Assembly (NCBI RefSeq): GCF_000264905.1
Contig: NW_006763162.1
Span: forward strand, 2,086-49,787
Reading direction: 5' to 3'
Length of the DNA: 47,702 bases
Source: Stereum hirsutum FP-91666 SS1
Lineage: Eukaryota > Basidiomycota > Agaricomycetes > Russulales > Stereaceae
Shown here piece after piece: positions 35,028 through 46,590 of this stretch (its first letter is position 1; every line of letters begins with the position of its first letter). The translations under genes and the position numbers were made by a program. The notes below the pieces were generated by a model that had not been told where the DNA came from, ran no database searches, and saw nothing but the letters and a program-made list of their open reading frames with translations.

Positions 35028-35718
35028 ATGCACTTCGTCATGTCGATTCTCAGCACTCTTCTTGCTTTATCAACTGGCCAATCTCTGCTCAAGGCTGCTC
35101 CGACGCATAGCACTCAAATCACTGCTATTGTTGGTGTAGACAACCGATCAACTCTGGAATGTTGGACTCTAGTTCCAGGCCCCGACATCACGCCGAACGT
35201 ATGCAGAGACTGTTGCTGTACATGGGTGGAATTCTTATTCCTTCTGTGGATCTCTAGGTCTCAGTACAACAGCTGGGAAGCACCTCTAACGGCACGTATT
35301 TCGTGTTTGCTGCTGGATCTCCCATAGACTCCGGGTGAGTGGACGCACCAAACTGGTGCCTATACTTTACGTTATTAAGGATTCCTTCACCAGAACACAC
35401 AACGCACCCAACGTTCAGTGAGTGACTGGCATATACTTCTTCATACAATCGCGCTCCTGTTCTAGTTACCCCTACTTATTTAATCCTCACCTCAGATACT
35501 TCATTATCCTCGAGGGTTCAGCGACGATCACCTTCCCTGATTCGTCGGAGACGCTATTCGTAGAAGCGAACAAGGTTTACATTGCTGCAGACTCTGCTGA
35601 TGTTTCTATCCTCGGACATCACACTGTCGTGGCAGGCGGCTCCAGAATCCTTCAGCTTCCATTTCCGGGAAACGAGGTACCCAAACATAACGCAACACGA
35701 GGGAAGTGTGAGGTGTAA
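35028..35718 (+). CDS. Small secreted cupin-like protein
   Basis: Four exons join in frame: 35028-35198, 35258-35334, 35394-35417 (24-bp micro-exon) and 35496-35718 (495 nt, 164 aa). The N-terminus MHFVMSILSTLLALSTG followed by QSLLKAAP looks like a signal peptide. The mature part alternates short beta-strand-like segments (NVQYFIILEGSATITFPD, ANKVYIAADSADVSILGHH), resembling a cupin barrel with LEG..TITFPD. The metal-binding His set of enzymes is not clearly present, so an enzymatic role is not claimed. It may be an extracellular or cell-wall protein. It lies between the membrane protein and the MFS transporter in the terpene cluster. No lesion was seen. Confidence 0.7.
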
Positions 35719-36838
35719 GCGGGGCGCTTCAATGTATCAAATATCAAGAAGTCTGGTATTGTTATCGGATTAATCTGTTTGGGCAGGATTGATCGGGAAT
35801 ACATCGCATGGAAGCTGAAGCGCATGTAAAACAAAGCGCTATTTATGTTGGAATGCGATCATGTCGGGTAATGTAACTCTGAGAAACGATCAGGCTACAG
35901 TCCCGCATGAAGTCAACCTGCCGTATCATTCAGTGCGCCATATACCATGAAAAAGGTAGCGTTAGCACAGCCAGATGGTGCAAGGCAATGCATCAACTGG
36001 TATAAGTAGCAATCTCGGATAAAGATCTAGTAACCGTAAGTACACGCCCAATTTTTTTATGTATCGCTCTCAATCTGTTCCGCAAGCTCCAATCTATATA
36101 TGTATGTGCGCAGGAACACACTTGTAGACACATAGCTGACGCTGTCTTGCACATTGCGGTACCAGTAGAACCACAGTTTGCCCTATTCTGCGGGATCATA
36201 GTACGAGATCCCGACGTGCACGGCCTGTTTGTCTCATGGACCAATGATAATCTCCTCGGATAATGATTGGTTGATATCGAACAAGTAGGCGCTGTCACAT
36301 ATGATGGTACTGCAGAGCAGTCTGGAGTAAGTCTGGAGTCCTCGGGACGGCTATAGACGAAGTCGATGTGCATGATACAACTATCACAATCACTTCAACG
36401 CTGAGCGATTGTACGATCAGACTCGAAATGATTTGGTCTGGACTTACTAGAAGGGAACCTGTGCATCTCCCAAAAAGGATCACCGCCCCGAGAAGTCCAC
36501 GTCCGATGGTCGGCTGATCGCATTCCATTTTTGCTTCTGACTGGGTTCTCGGGTTTGACGGCCTGTAAGAGTGTGTCCGCTGGGCAAGGAAACAGTTCGG
36601 CTTGGACCTGGTACTTATGTTAGGGATGCCGCATAGGGACAGGACTTACCCGGCAAAAGAATCTGATCAAGTGAGAAATACGAGACCAAAACGAGGTTAG
36701 CGTTCGGCGTTCGTGCGAAGAAGCGATCTGTCGGCCACTTCTTAGAAGTCCGAACGACCCTCTTCCTCGCTACCCTGTGCTGCCTCCAAAACCCCCACTC
36801 ACCACTACTCCCTCATCACAGGGCACTTTACGGGTTCG
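35719..36838. other. Intergenic, no gene recognised
   Basis: Minus-strand frames at 35993-36373 and 36295-36528 have no recognisable motif or consistent splice sites. The 3' end of this interval is the presumed promoter of the MFS gene. Confidence 0.4.
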
Positions 36839-39116
36839 ATGGCAGCCACTGGCACCACCAATGAGGGGACTTCTGCATCTAACCTTCTCGCTACCCCCGT
36901 GCCTACCCCTACTGGTTCGACGCGAGGAGCTCGTTTTTGGCTCATTTTTTTGGCCCTTGGATTCTCGCTCTTTCTCTCCCCGCTGGAATTGGTAGGTCCT
37001 GCAGTGTTCATTTCCATCAGTTCTGACAGTTATTGCACTCTCCAGACATCCACATCAACGGCCTTGCCTTCTATCATTCAGGACCTCAATGGCAACGACT
37101 TCATCTGGATCGCCTCTTCGTACACACTCACATCAACAGCAATCTTGCCGATGAGTGGTGGACTGGCGGAGGTGCGAGCTTACGTATGGATCTTCATCCG
37201 GATGTATTGACTGTACTTCACTCCTTTCTGTCCTATTCAACAGGTCTTCGGACGTCGCCCAGCAATGATTTTTGCGCTAAGTCTGTTCTCAATCGGGAGC
37301 GCCCTCTGCGGTTCTGCACAGAATATGCCATGGCTCATAGCGGCGAGAGGTAAATCGATCTCAATATAAACTATGATTTATTCATCTCTCACATGATACA
37401 TCTCGAAGGCGTACAAGGAATGGGAGGCGGATGTATTCTCTCCATCACGAACATCATCATATCCGATTTGGTGCCTTTGAAAGAAAGGGGTTTTATCAGC
37501 GGCGTTCTTGGACTGTATGCTCACACTCCGTGTCAGTATCGTTTCTTTCAGATGACGAGCCTTGCGTTTGGACAGAATTTGGGCCATGGCAGCAGCTTTA
37601 GGTCCCATCATCGGCGGAGCTCTTGCTGATGCAGGACAATGGCGCTGGATATTTTGTGAGCGTCACTTCCGGAACGTGCCAGTAATTTGCCATATTAAAT
37701 TATATCGAAACAGATCTCAACCTCCCCATCTGCGGTGTGGCGCTTGTACTCGTTCTTCTTCTACTCAATGTACCGACTCCGCCCGGCACTCTGAGCAGCA
37801 AGTTAGCTCGTCTGGACTGGGTGTAATTATGCGTAGTTTTCGTCCTATTGCATCACACTCACGACCCGCCTATTCTTGCACAGCGGTAACACCATCATCG
37901 TTGGCAGCACAACTGCATGCGTCATTGCATTAACATGGGCCGGCGTTGTGTATCCTTGGTCATCCACCCGTGTGTTAGCGCCACTTATTATTGGTCTATG
38001 TGGCCTGTGCTTTGCCGTATCCTACGACGCACGCTATGCCTCAAATCCTCTCGTAAGTCTTTGCCATACATAGGGCTGAAGCACTGACCGAATTACTAAC
38101 CCAGATTCCAATCTCTGTACTCTCGAACCGTACCACTTTAAGCGGGTGAGTCCCTAAATTTCTCTTGCTTGCCTCGATTCTAATAATTTTGTGCTTAGAT
38201 ATGCCCAGACGTTTTTCAATCCGGTCATCACTCTCACCGCTATATGTAAGTGAAGTCAACTCAATCATTCCGTCAGACTTTGTAGTGGAGCGCTAATACG
38301 ACATGCAAGATTATCTACCGACATACTACCAAGCATGCAAGGGTGCATCTGCTATCCGCTCTGGCGTTGAACTCTTTGGCCTCGTGATGACGCTCGGTCC
38401 CGTCGTCATCCTCACTGGCATCAGCGTAACCAAGACGAACTCCTATCGCTGGCAATGTTGGGTCGGGTGGTCTCTTCTGCTGATCTCTATGGGTCTGCTC
38501 AGTACCCTACATGCCGATAGCACTACAGGAAAGGCAATCGGATATCCTTCCCTTGTCGGCATCGGTGGTGGTGTGGTGTACGCTGTCACATATTTCCCGG
38601 TCCTGGCGCCCCTGCCTGTTGGAGAAAGCGCCAAAGCGCTCGCCTTCTTTGCGTTCAGTCGCTCCTTTGCTGGAGTGCGTTCTTTGAGTTTTCGTCTAAA
38701 CACATTGGAGGTGCTAATGCGAGAGCATGATATAGGTATGGGGTGTGACTGTTGGCGGGACGATCCTTCAAAATGAATTGAGCAAACATCTACCTGCCAA
38801 TTATATCGACACTCTCCCGGACGGCGTTGCACTTATCTACGGATCCATCTCCAGCATTTCAAACCTTCCGGAACCAACAAGGACACAAGTTCGTCAAGCG
38901 TTTGGGAATGGGATAGCGACCATTTGGAAGGTAATGATAGGTGTTGCCGGCGCAGGGTTTATCTCGTGTATCTTCATGCAGGACGTGCCGATGCATAAGA
39001 AGACGGATGAAAAGTGGGGATTGGAAAAGAAGGAAGAAAGCAGGGAGCTTGATACTGCGGATAAAGAGGCTGGTGAGGCTATGGTGTCTGACCGAGCTGG
39101 GCTGGGCGATGATTGA
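36839..39116 (+). CDS. MFS drug:H+ antiporter (DHA2-like, 14-helix type)
   Basis: Eleven exons join in frame: 36839-36991, 37046-37171, 37244-37349, 37409-37514, 37576-37655, 37714-37822, 37884-38052, 38105-38145, 38199-38245, 38310-38674 and 38736-39116 (1,683 nt, 560 aa). The N-terminal helix RFWLIFLALGFSLFLSPLEL is followed by SIIQDLNGNDFIWIASSYTL, then VFGRRPAMIFALSLFSIGSA (motif A region). Next come GVQGMGGGCILSITNIIISD (motif C-like G-rich segment) and GPIIGGALADAGQWRWIFYL. The later half repeats hydrophobic helices and the C-terminus is charged and cytosolic. Length and helix number fit 14-TM efflux pumps of fungal plasma membranes. It is convergent with the sesquiterpene synthase (546 bp apart), so it probably exports the pathway product or a related toxic compound. 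No stop or frameshift was seen. Confidence 0.92.
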
Positions 39117-39661
39117 GTAAAGTTGATGGATGCTCGATGTTCGACTCTGATGTTTATTTCCCACGTTTCTCTTTTTTGCCTGCGTCTCGGTATAAATTTT
39201 CCGTTATGATATCGAATATGAGATAGACGGCCTCGCGAGGTGTGTGCTATATATACATTCAAGTAAGTTTTGTCACGAATCAAGCCCGAGTACCTGTGGA
39301 GCTCGACCAATTGTTGTTTTTTCTTACCGGAAAGATAGATCCCAGAAGAGTAAAGAACTATTGCCACAACCTGTACTTATGTACGCTCAGTAGTGGCGAA
39401 TAAGTTGTGATAGCATGGTGCAGAATTGATGTATTGACGGAGGACTTTATTGTCTCTGAAGTATTTTTATCCATTTTCCGTGACTCAGTGCGAGACCGAC
39501 GCACATTCGGAGGAAACGGCGAATGCAGACCCATAATTCGTACATAGAAACGAAGATGTAACATAATCAAACATATTGTGTGACCAAATTCTTGCCAAAT
39601 TTCAATCCAATCCCAAGAACCACTTGAAGATAACGACATCCGAAGGATACTAATTACATGG
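39117..39661. other. Convergent intergenic region
   Basis: Holds the 3' ends of the MFS gene (stop 39116) and the terpene synthase (stop 39662). No gene recognised. Confidence 0.5.
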
Positions 39662-40983
39662 TTACAGAATGGACCCATCGACAATAACGGGCCCAATGTC
39701 AAGTTGCGTTCCGTTCAAAACATCATTTCTCTTTGGCATCATTGATACCGTCCTCTTTGACATTATCTCTAGGCCTCTATCTCCAAAATAACGCTTGCTC
39801 TCGAAGCTCCACTGGTCGTTAGCACGAACCCAGTTGCCGAGGCCCTCGACGTACCGAGAAATATCCTTGTTCATGCTCTTGTTCCACTCCTGCGATTTCG
39901 TAAATATGTCCATGAACTTTACCTCCAGCTCCTTGTGGTACATTTCCACCCATGCCATTGCGCCGTTGATATCAGTGTCCAACTGATTCATCACAATCCT
40001 CACAATATTGTGTGTGTCGTCCCCGCGAGATTGCTCAAGATTCCATGACACAATATCCTTTTTGCAGAATATTTAACTGGCAGAATGACGGACGGTAAAG
40101 GCGCAATATCACTTACATTTCCGAGGCATATCATGCTTATTGAAAGCACGTGAAGTTCGTGCATCACTGGGTGGTCCATGAAGTCTTCTGGAAGATCCAT
40201 ATCGAGCTCGAGCAACGCGAAAGACGGCCAAGCTCCAATCGTTTTTCTGCGAACCTCCATGTAGCTATCGATGTCGCGTATCGTAGAATGAGTGCGGTCC
40301 TTGGCTTGCTGCACGACGGCATTCATATAGTCATCGAATGCAGCAACAAAGCGTCTTTGGGACTTTGGAGTCGCGGTCTTTATGGCAAGCTCCCAATACC
40401 TGTTCTTCTCAGTGAGCCACGACCCATTGGGAATATATCATGTGGCACTGTTGCAGGCTACACTCACTGTCGAGCTACTTCGCCACCCACCCATTCACCA
40501 TGAGGGCGAGGCTTTTCTGGGTTCATGAGTGCATTCATGATTATTTGTGCTTGAGTTTCGGCATCGGCAACGGAGGATAGGTCGGAGTGCTCGTCTATGA
40601 CGAAGAAGAGGTTCATGAGGTCGCACCCCGTTCTCAAGCGCTCTTAAATCCCAAATTAATACTTCAACACGAAGAGTAAGCCTAACAAATGAAAAAGAAA
40701 ATACACCTACGTTTGTCCGCGAGTGGGTACGCCAGCGAAGCCAAAAGGTCTATATTACCGACGCAGTATGACTGGTGAGACATGCTTGATTACTAGATTG
40801 CCGGCCCAAAAGGAACTTACTGAAGTCACAGCGATCAAAGGCATCTTGGGCTTGAGGACTAAAAGCATGGAAGCTTCGTGCCCATGAAGCAGACTCCATC
40901 TTCACTTCTTCGTAGTGTTGATTTATCTTGCGCTTCCACGGCCAGTTCGCAAGAGTATCGGGTATTGTATATGTCTGCGACAT
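39662..40983 (-). CDS. Sesquiterpene synthase (class I terpene cyclase)
   Basis: Five exons join in frame: 40983-40821, 40749-40711, 40642-40468, 40399-40117 and 40057-39662 (1,056 nt, 351 aa, usual length for mushroom enzymes). The N-terminus [20 protein letters not shown] is typical. The first metal-binding motif is DEHSD (in FFVIDEHSD), a variant of DDxxD. The second is NDIVSWNLE, matching NDxxSxxxE, and is created across the exon 4/5 junction. The downstream RY pair is in KRYFG. The enzyme would cyclise farnesyl diphosphate with Mg2+ in the cytosol; the product cannot be told from sequence alone. The DEHSD and IPDT..NWPW features resemble enzymes of the 1,11-cyclising (protoilludene/humulyl) clade, tentatively. 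With two P450s and an exporter nearby it is the probable core enzyme of a cluster. No lesion was seen. Confidence 0.95.
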
Positions 40984-42887
40984 TGACCTGTAAGTGCGAT
41001 GAAGAAGAAAGGTTGTAGGTATGGATATATTCTGATCTTACAACATCTGGTATTTAAATATGATAGCGCTTAAAAACATCGTAAGCTTGTGACCTATTAT
41101 CCCCTAGTGGCCTTATGAATAGTTCGTGAGAACCGTTCTTCATGTAAGGACTATCTGAAGCGACGCATGTACCCCTGAACCCAAACTATATGCACGGATA
41201 TAATGTTTACTTGACCGTTAAAGCCTTTGCGGCAGAGCTGCCGCAGTTAATCTGTGCTCGAGACCATTATAAACACACGTTCCTAATTTATCCCCAGACG
41301 GGCATCGAATATCATATCTAATAAAGTATGACTTTCAGCTAGAGCGAACACCAACTCACTATGGGGGTCTTCTTCCACTAATGTCTCCGATTCACTACAA
41401 ACTCGTGATATATATGTACATGGGATATTCCCCATAAACAGTGGTATGACTTTCGGGTAGGTGGTATATGGACTGCTTGAATCATTGGTGACAAATTGGT
41501 GTAACAAATCAGACATCCGATAAGACAGGATCACGTTTCGTCGGGGAAACTAGCGGGATATGTTTTTCGACTCAGTACATCAGTATCAGGTACACGACGT
41601 TCATCACTTTCTGATACAAGCCGAGTATGCCATACGTGGAGACAGAATCCCCACAAATTTCCATCACGTTGATAGTGATAGTTCCGCCTAGGAACCTGCC
41701 ATTTTAGCACAGTTATACCCTGGTAGATCGCTTGGGCGAATGGCATGAATCAGAACTTCCTTGGGATCTATATAGAACGCTTACACGGCGTAGCCGATGT
41801 GGAGAGTGACTATGGGTGATAGCATCAAATAAGTTTAGACGGTACCTTGAACTAACCTGATATCAGGATACAGGAAACGCTCGAACAGTACCAATTACCG
41901 TGACACTCTAGTATCTCGTACTCAGCCGCTATCTTGTGTCAGCCTTTGGCTAAGCAAGGTACATTATCGAAGCTATGGCGAGAGATGACTGATATATATG
42001 CTGTCCACAGTATATTTGATTACTCAGTACTGGGAACTGTACATGCCATGCGTCCACCCGACATCCCTTCCCTATATTATTCGACTAACTGCCGTTTGAA
42101 TTCCTTCAAACTTGGTGCACCATTATTTTCAGGGTTCACCGGATCCCGGTGAACACGCTTGCATATTTCCCGCAGCAGAAAGGAAATGAACAGCCCGTGG
42201 CAGGTCACTGTGGATCAATGAGATTTTGATTTCAATGCTAGCCGTAATGCAAATATGATTTATAGATGAACAATGTTGAAAAATGAGATAGACCAGAAGA
42301 GGAAAATGGAATATCGGAATTAGAGACATTGCGATGACCGACGCAAAAACACCCCTCGAGTCGGTAGTTGGCAACGGGAAACATACGCTCCGACAACCGG
42401 TCTCCACTGGCACAAGGGCCTTAAAGCTGATACGATGCGAAATCTCAAGTGAACGGACATGCTCATGTCATATAAACGCGTGATGCGAAAAGCGCCAAGT
42501 CAGCGAGATGTAATTTGGGAAGAAAGGATGAATGGATGGGTAGAAGGACGGTCTGTCCTATCAAAACTACAGTGAGGAATGCGATCTCTGATAGATATTG
42601 AGGGGAAGTTTCAGGAAGTTTCAGGAATCTGGGAGTGCTGGTGTTCGTGAAGAGAGGAGAACTTCAGGAAAAATGGCGCAAAACGGGCTAAAGTCGCGCG
42701 ACGACGCCACTGGAAAGATAAAGATGATTAGATCTTGCCGCACTTCTGGCGCTCGCCACAGTCGCGCAAGCGCAATGGAAGCAAGCCCACAGACACATTG
42801 GAATTACGACCATTAAACCGAGAAAGGCCCTAGATTAAACCGTCGCGAAAACATAAGGAAGTCCTTCAACCATTATAACAATGCACA
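40984..42887. other. Intergenic, no gene recognised
   Basis: Two adjoining minus-strand frames (41283-41534 and 41531-41746) look somewhat protein-like (for example EEDPHSELVFALAESHTLLD) but carry no recognised motif. A short palindrome GTTCACCGG-ATC-CCGGTGAAC lies at about 42134-42154. A small direct duplication (GAAGTTTCAG) lies near 42604-42623. Nothing else is supported. Confidence 0.4.
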
Positions 42888-43795
42888 TCATTTGCTTTCT
42901 AGCTTAAGGCTCAGACCTAACTTGAATCCAAGTGGCTGCTCTCGAAACCTAACCCTATCAAAATCGCACAAGCCACTGGGCGAAACACTCAATCCAGCCA
43001 GCCCATAATACTTTACTCCGCCCACTTTGTACCCGTTGCTCCCGCCATTGCCATCGACGTCGGCGATGAACTCGTTGGTGAAGTTGAAGTTGATGCTCGC
43101 GTTTTCTACGGCGCTGCAGGAGGACTAAGTGCTGTTATCCGAGTCGGCAGGAGTGACGGAAGGTGAGCCGAAGATGTAGGAACATTACTTTTCAAGCACT
43201 CACGGACTTCATTTGCATCAATGTAACATCGAGGACTATGCAGTCTGAGCCTGTGAAGGTATTCCAGCTAACGTTGAGGGGAGGATGGAACCGATGATCT
43301 TTGGAGGCAGTCGAAAGGGCACAGGGCCTGTCCAACTCTGATTAACGGGATTATACTTACTTCCTTCCGCGAAGACTTCGTCGATCTCGCCTTCTTCGAT
43401 CTCACCTTCTTCTTCACCGTCACCCAATCTCTTTTCGTTCTACTTTGCATGAGCCCTCGGCCTCGTCTTCACCTGTTTGGACCTCGCCCTTCGGTTTTCC
43501 AAATGGCATAAAAGTTCGCCACTGGGCCCAAAAGCTATCGTCCTCATTGTTCCATACCGAACTATCGAGCTGCGGCACGTTTCGTCCCTCCTTGGTAGCA
43601 ACGACGCACTCTGAAAGCGCCCTTCCTCTCTCCGTCGTTAACCACCGGTCCCATAGTATCGATTTCTGCGGATATACACGCTCGTTGGTCTTCAAACACC
43701 TCTGAAAGCATTGAGCCACGTAGTCGCCGTTGCCATCGTCCTCGGCGATGGAAGTACGGCTAACCTAATCATCGTCGAGTGGACGCTCATGTTCA
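42888..43795 (-). CDS. Unknown multi-exon protein with one frame break
   Basis: I do not recognise this family. The 3' exons are clear. One from 43310 to 43206 reads HPPLNVSWNTFTGSDCIVLD then VTLMQMKS. The last, 43129-42888, reads SSCSAVENASINFNFTNEFI, DVDGNGGSNGYKVGGVKYYG and CDFDRVRFREQPLGFKLG, ending TGA. Upstream (about 43750-43430) a coherent frame reads GDYVAQCFQRCLKTNERVYP, SILWDRWLTTERGRALSECV and DDSFWAQWRTFMPFGKP. It runs into an acidic repeat (GEEEGEIEEGEIDEVFAEG) in a frame one base off near 43425. From the acidic exon the donor GTAAGT at 43357 and acceptor before 43310 join in phase. The 5' end is not determined; a frame at 43834-44097 (LQALGGLGVFFTFADDF) may be an upstream exon. 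It could be a decayed or mis-sequenced gene. Confidence 0.4.
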
Positions 43796-44678
43796 GAAGT
43801 GGCGCAGGGAGTATAATTATGAGTATAAAATAGCTACGATGGATCTGACTTCTTCTGATTAAACGTGTTGTTTTTGTTGATGAAGTCATCAGCAAAGGTG
43901 AAAAACACTCCAAGGCCTCCAAGCGCTTGGAGCTCCTTGGAGCGTCTTGAGAGGGCTTGAATAGTCGTGGAAATGAGCGGCTGTCTGAAACGGCGGTCTC
44001 TGGAGGCCGTACATTTAATTCTACGTTGTCGGAACGTTACTGTGCGGTTAAGCGAGGTATGACGGCGAAAACATACGGATGAGCTGGAGGACAACATTCA
44101 ACAAGTTAACGCAGAGAGAATGGAGGTCGTCATTATGCTCCGAGCCCAAAAGTGTCCGTCGGGTCATTACTCAGGTCTCAGGCGCGACGGGGGCATATGC
44201 GATTAGCCTCCGCTGAGCGCAGTCATGGAGTGCATATATGCTCTCTGTGTAAATCATCTCTAAACGGGGTATTTACCACCAGCTTGTTTCGCTCGACCTT
44301 CGAGCGTCAGAAGCACTTGGGTCACCGCCGAAGCGTGTTGAAAGTCAAGCACTTCCCGCCACCATGCCACATAGGTGAAAGCCGCCAGGCATCCTGTTCT
44401 CGAACCGGTGGGATCAAACCATGCCAAAGACCGGGGTCAAATTAAAGAAAAATGACATATTCACAAGCAATCACCCCAACGTCAAGCACCTCCTGCGAAA
44501 CATTTCTCCCAGGCAAGCAAAAGAGCATAGGAGATATCGCGCGTACGTACCCAATTATAGTCCGCTCCAAGCCTCAGAGATAACGACGCACTCGTTGTGG
44601 AAGACAAGGACTATAGACCGACCAGTACCGTCTCATTTGGACGGAAAGAAAGGAAGCCGAACCCTGTCCTTGAGGGCT
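43796..44678. other. Mostly unassigned; possible 5' exon of the neighbouring gene
   Basis: A minus-strand frame (43834-44097) contains SKELQALGGLGVFFTFADDF, which reads like real protein and may belong to the gene ending at 42888. No other support on either strand. Confidence 0.3.
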
Positions 44679-46590
44679 TCAGACCTTCTTCGACGCCGGC
44701 ACATCCGCGTCCTTCGCCACAATCTCGTCTGCAGCTTCGCCGACGAAAGTGGGAGCCCCAGTGCGGACACCGAGAGATAATGAGTATTGAAAGGATGCGC
44801 TGTTTAACAAAAGACTGATGAAACGCACCTCGGGACCCCGTCCTTCGTCAGCTCCTGGAATCGATACACGATGATCGTCCCGACCTTCGGCGGTCTCGCT
44901 CGTTGCCTGTCTGATAGACCGCTTCCCACGGCGAAGGCCTACAACAGAACGGTTTCAGGTGTTCGCTCGATCAAGGAGTCGATATGATATCTGCAGAAGA
45001 AAAACGTACCTTTCCCGACGCCATCTTACACTTCAACGCGTCCGTCGAACCCGTATGTTTACCCTTGCCTGGAACATAACCAGTAACCTCGGCTTCAGCA
45101 TCAAAGAACGGCTAATGACAATACCAAAGACAAAAAGACTTAAGCACGATCCAGTGAACAAGAGACTGGTGTGGGCGCCGACCTTGATCTTCAACAGCGT
45201 ACTGCTCCTCCGGCCCTCGTACTTACTCCCAGGCTTCCTCAACATCAAGCCCTCTTCACCGTGCGCTTCGACTTCCTTGAACATATCGAAGACGTGATAG
45301 GACTCGGCACTGGTTTGATCGACCACGACGAATTCTTTCGAGTGGTATTTGCCACCTACATCGATAGTGGGAGGTTAGACATATTTATGACGGGAGGACA
45401 GCGGGGAAACGATATGGGTAGGTCGCAGGGTTATAGAACGCACCTTGACCAAAGTTCTCTTGGAGCGACTGCAGTCGACCCTCGAACGGCTCATTGCCCA
45501 TCGACGGGACATCTAAGATCTGCACATGAATCCAGAGTCAACCATCTATTACGCGTCAAACAATAGGCCACCAAGAGCAAATAGCGGGCAGAGAAGATGT
45601 TGCTAGCGGTACGAGTGGAGGCAAGGGACTCCGAAAACAGAGAGGGTTCAGGGCAGCAACGAACCTGGAACGTGATATTCTTCCATCCCTTCAACCCCAT
45701 CGTCTTCACGATCCCAGCTGTAGTCTGAAACTCGCCCCTCCCACCAAACAACTCGCCATCCAACGTAACGTCCTTCGGGAGTTCTGTGATCATCGACGCC
45801 ACACGAACGCGCCACACAAATGAAACCAGATCGTCAGCATCAATCGGCAATCAGAGATTTGAAACCACAGCAGGGAAGATAATAGACGTACTATCCATCT
45901 ATGCATTCCTCCATAAACGGATTGTCCAACTGACTGAACATAGCCCCCTCCTTCCCCTCCCCACCCTTCGGAGCCCACAACGTCCTCACCCCATCCAACT
46001 TCTCGCTCACCCACCAGCCCGTCGGGTCCGTAGTCTCCTCTTCTCACTTCACCGCCAATACCACCTCAGGAACCAGTTCCTTTGCGGAAGATGTGGAAGT
46101 ATTTCGGCTCTTGAATGCGGATTAGGTGGTTGTGGTGGGAACGGCTGGGTCGTTAGGGTTCTTGAGTTTGAGGCGAGATTCTTCGTAGGCGTCGCCGAGG
46201 AGGGAGCAGAGGTGTTTGCAGGTGCAAGCGGAGACGGGGTGGGCGGACTGGTTGCGCCAGGCGGGGCAGGTGCTGGATGAAAAAGCGTGGGAGAAAGAGT
46301 GTGGCGTCAGATGATATGGCGTAGAGATAGTCTGGCGCCAGAGAAAAGCAGGTGAAGATGTGAAGGAAAGACAGAAAGGAGGATGTGCGTACCAGCAGTA
46401 GTAATTCATGGGCGGCTTCACTTCACACTTGGAAGAGCTGCACAGCACAGAAATGGTCAGTGCCAGCCGTGCATGAGGGATTCAAATGTAAGAAAATATA
46501 GAAATGGAGATTTGCGAACTTCGTCATCGAGCTGGCCTCCGTCAACCCCCGTCCTCTTCATCTTCACCGGCCGCAACACCGTCCCCACCA
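44679..46590 (-). pseudogene. SWIM zinc finger plus ATP-dependent DNA ligase gene, with in-frame stops
   Basis: On the minus strand a SWIM-type zinc finger is split by an intron (NYYC...CTCPAWRNQ...CTCKHL, near 46390 and 46240). It is followed by an ATP-dependent DNA ligase: motif I WWVSEKLDGVR with the adenylated Lys in KLDG (45995), LPKDVTLDGELFGGRGEF (45770) and EEGLMLRKPGSKYEGRRSST with LLKIK (45220). The OB-fold follows with FFDAEAEVTGYVPGKGKHTG (45110), AFAVGSGLSDRQR and VGTIIVYRFQELTKDGVPR (44860). It ends TGA at 44679-44681. A TAA at 46122-46124 and a TGA at 46044-46046 (in place of an expected Trp after LAVK) interrupt the frame between the finger and the ligase. The exon joins around 45890 and 45505 also fail to keep frame. 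It may be a decayed copy of a nuclear or mobile-element ligase. The 5' end is uncertain; an ATG lies at about 46570. Confidence 0.7.

Noticed and set aside
37876..38832. Separate small genes inside the MFS locus
   Set aside because: All these frames are exons or shadows of one eleven-exon transporter whose junctions keep phase.
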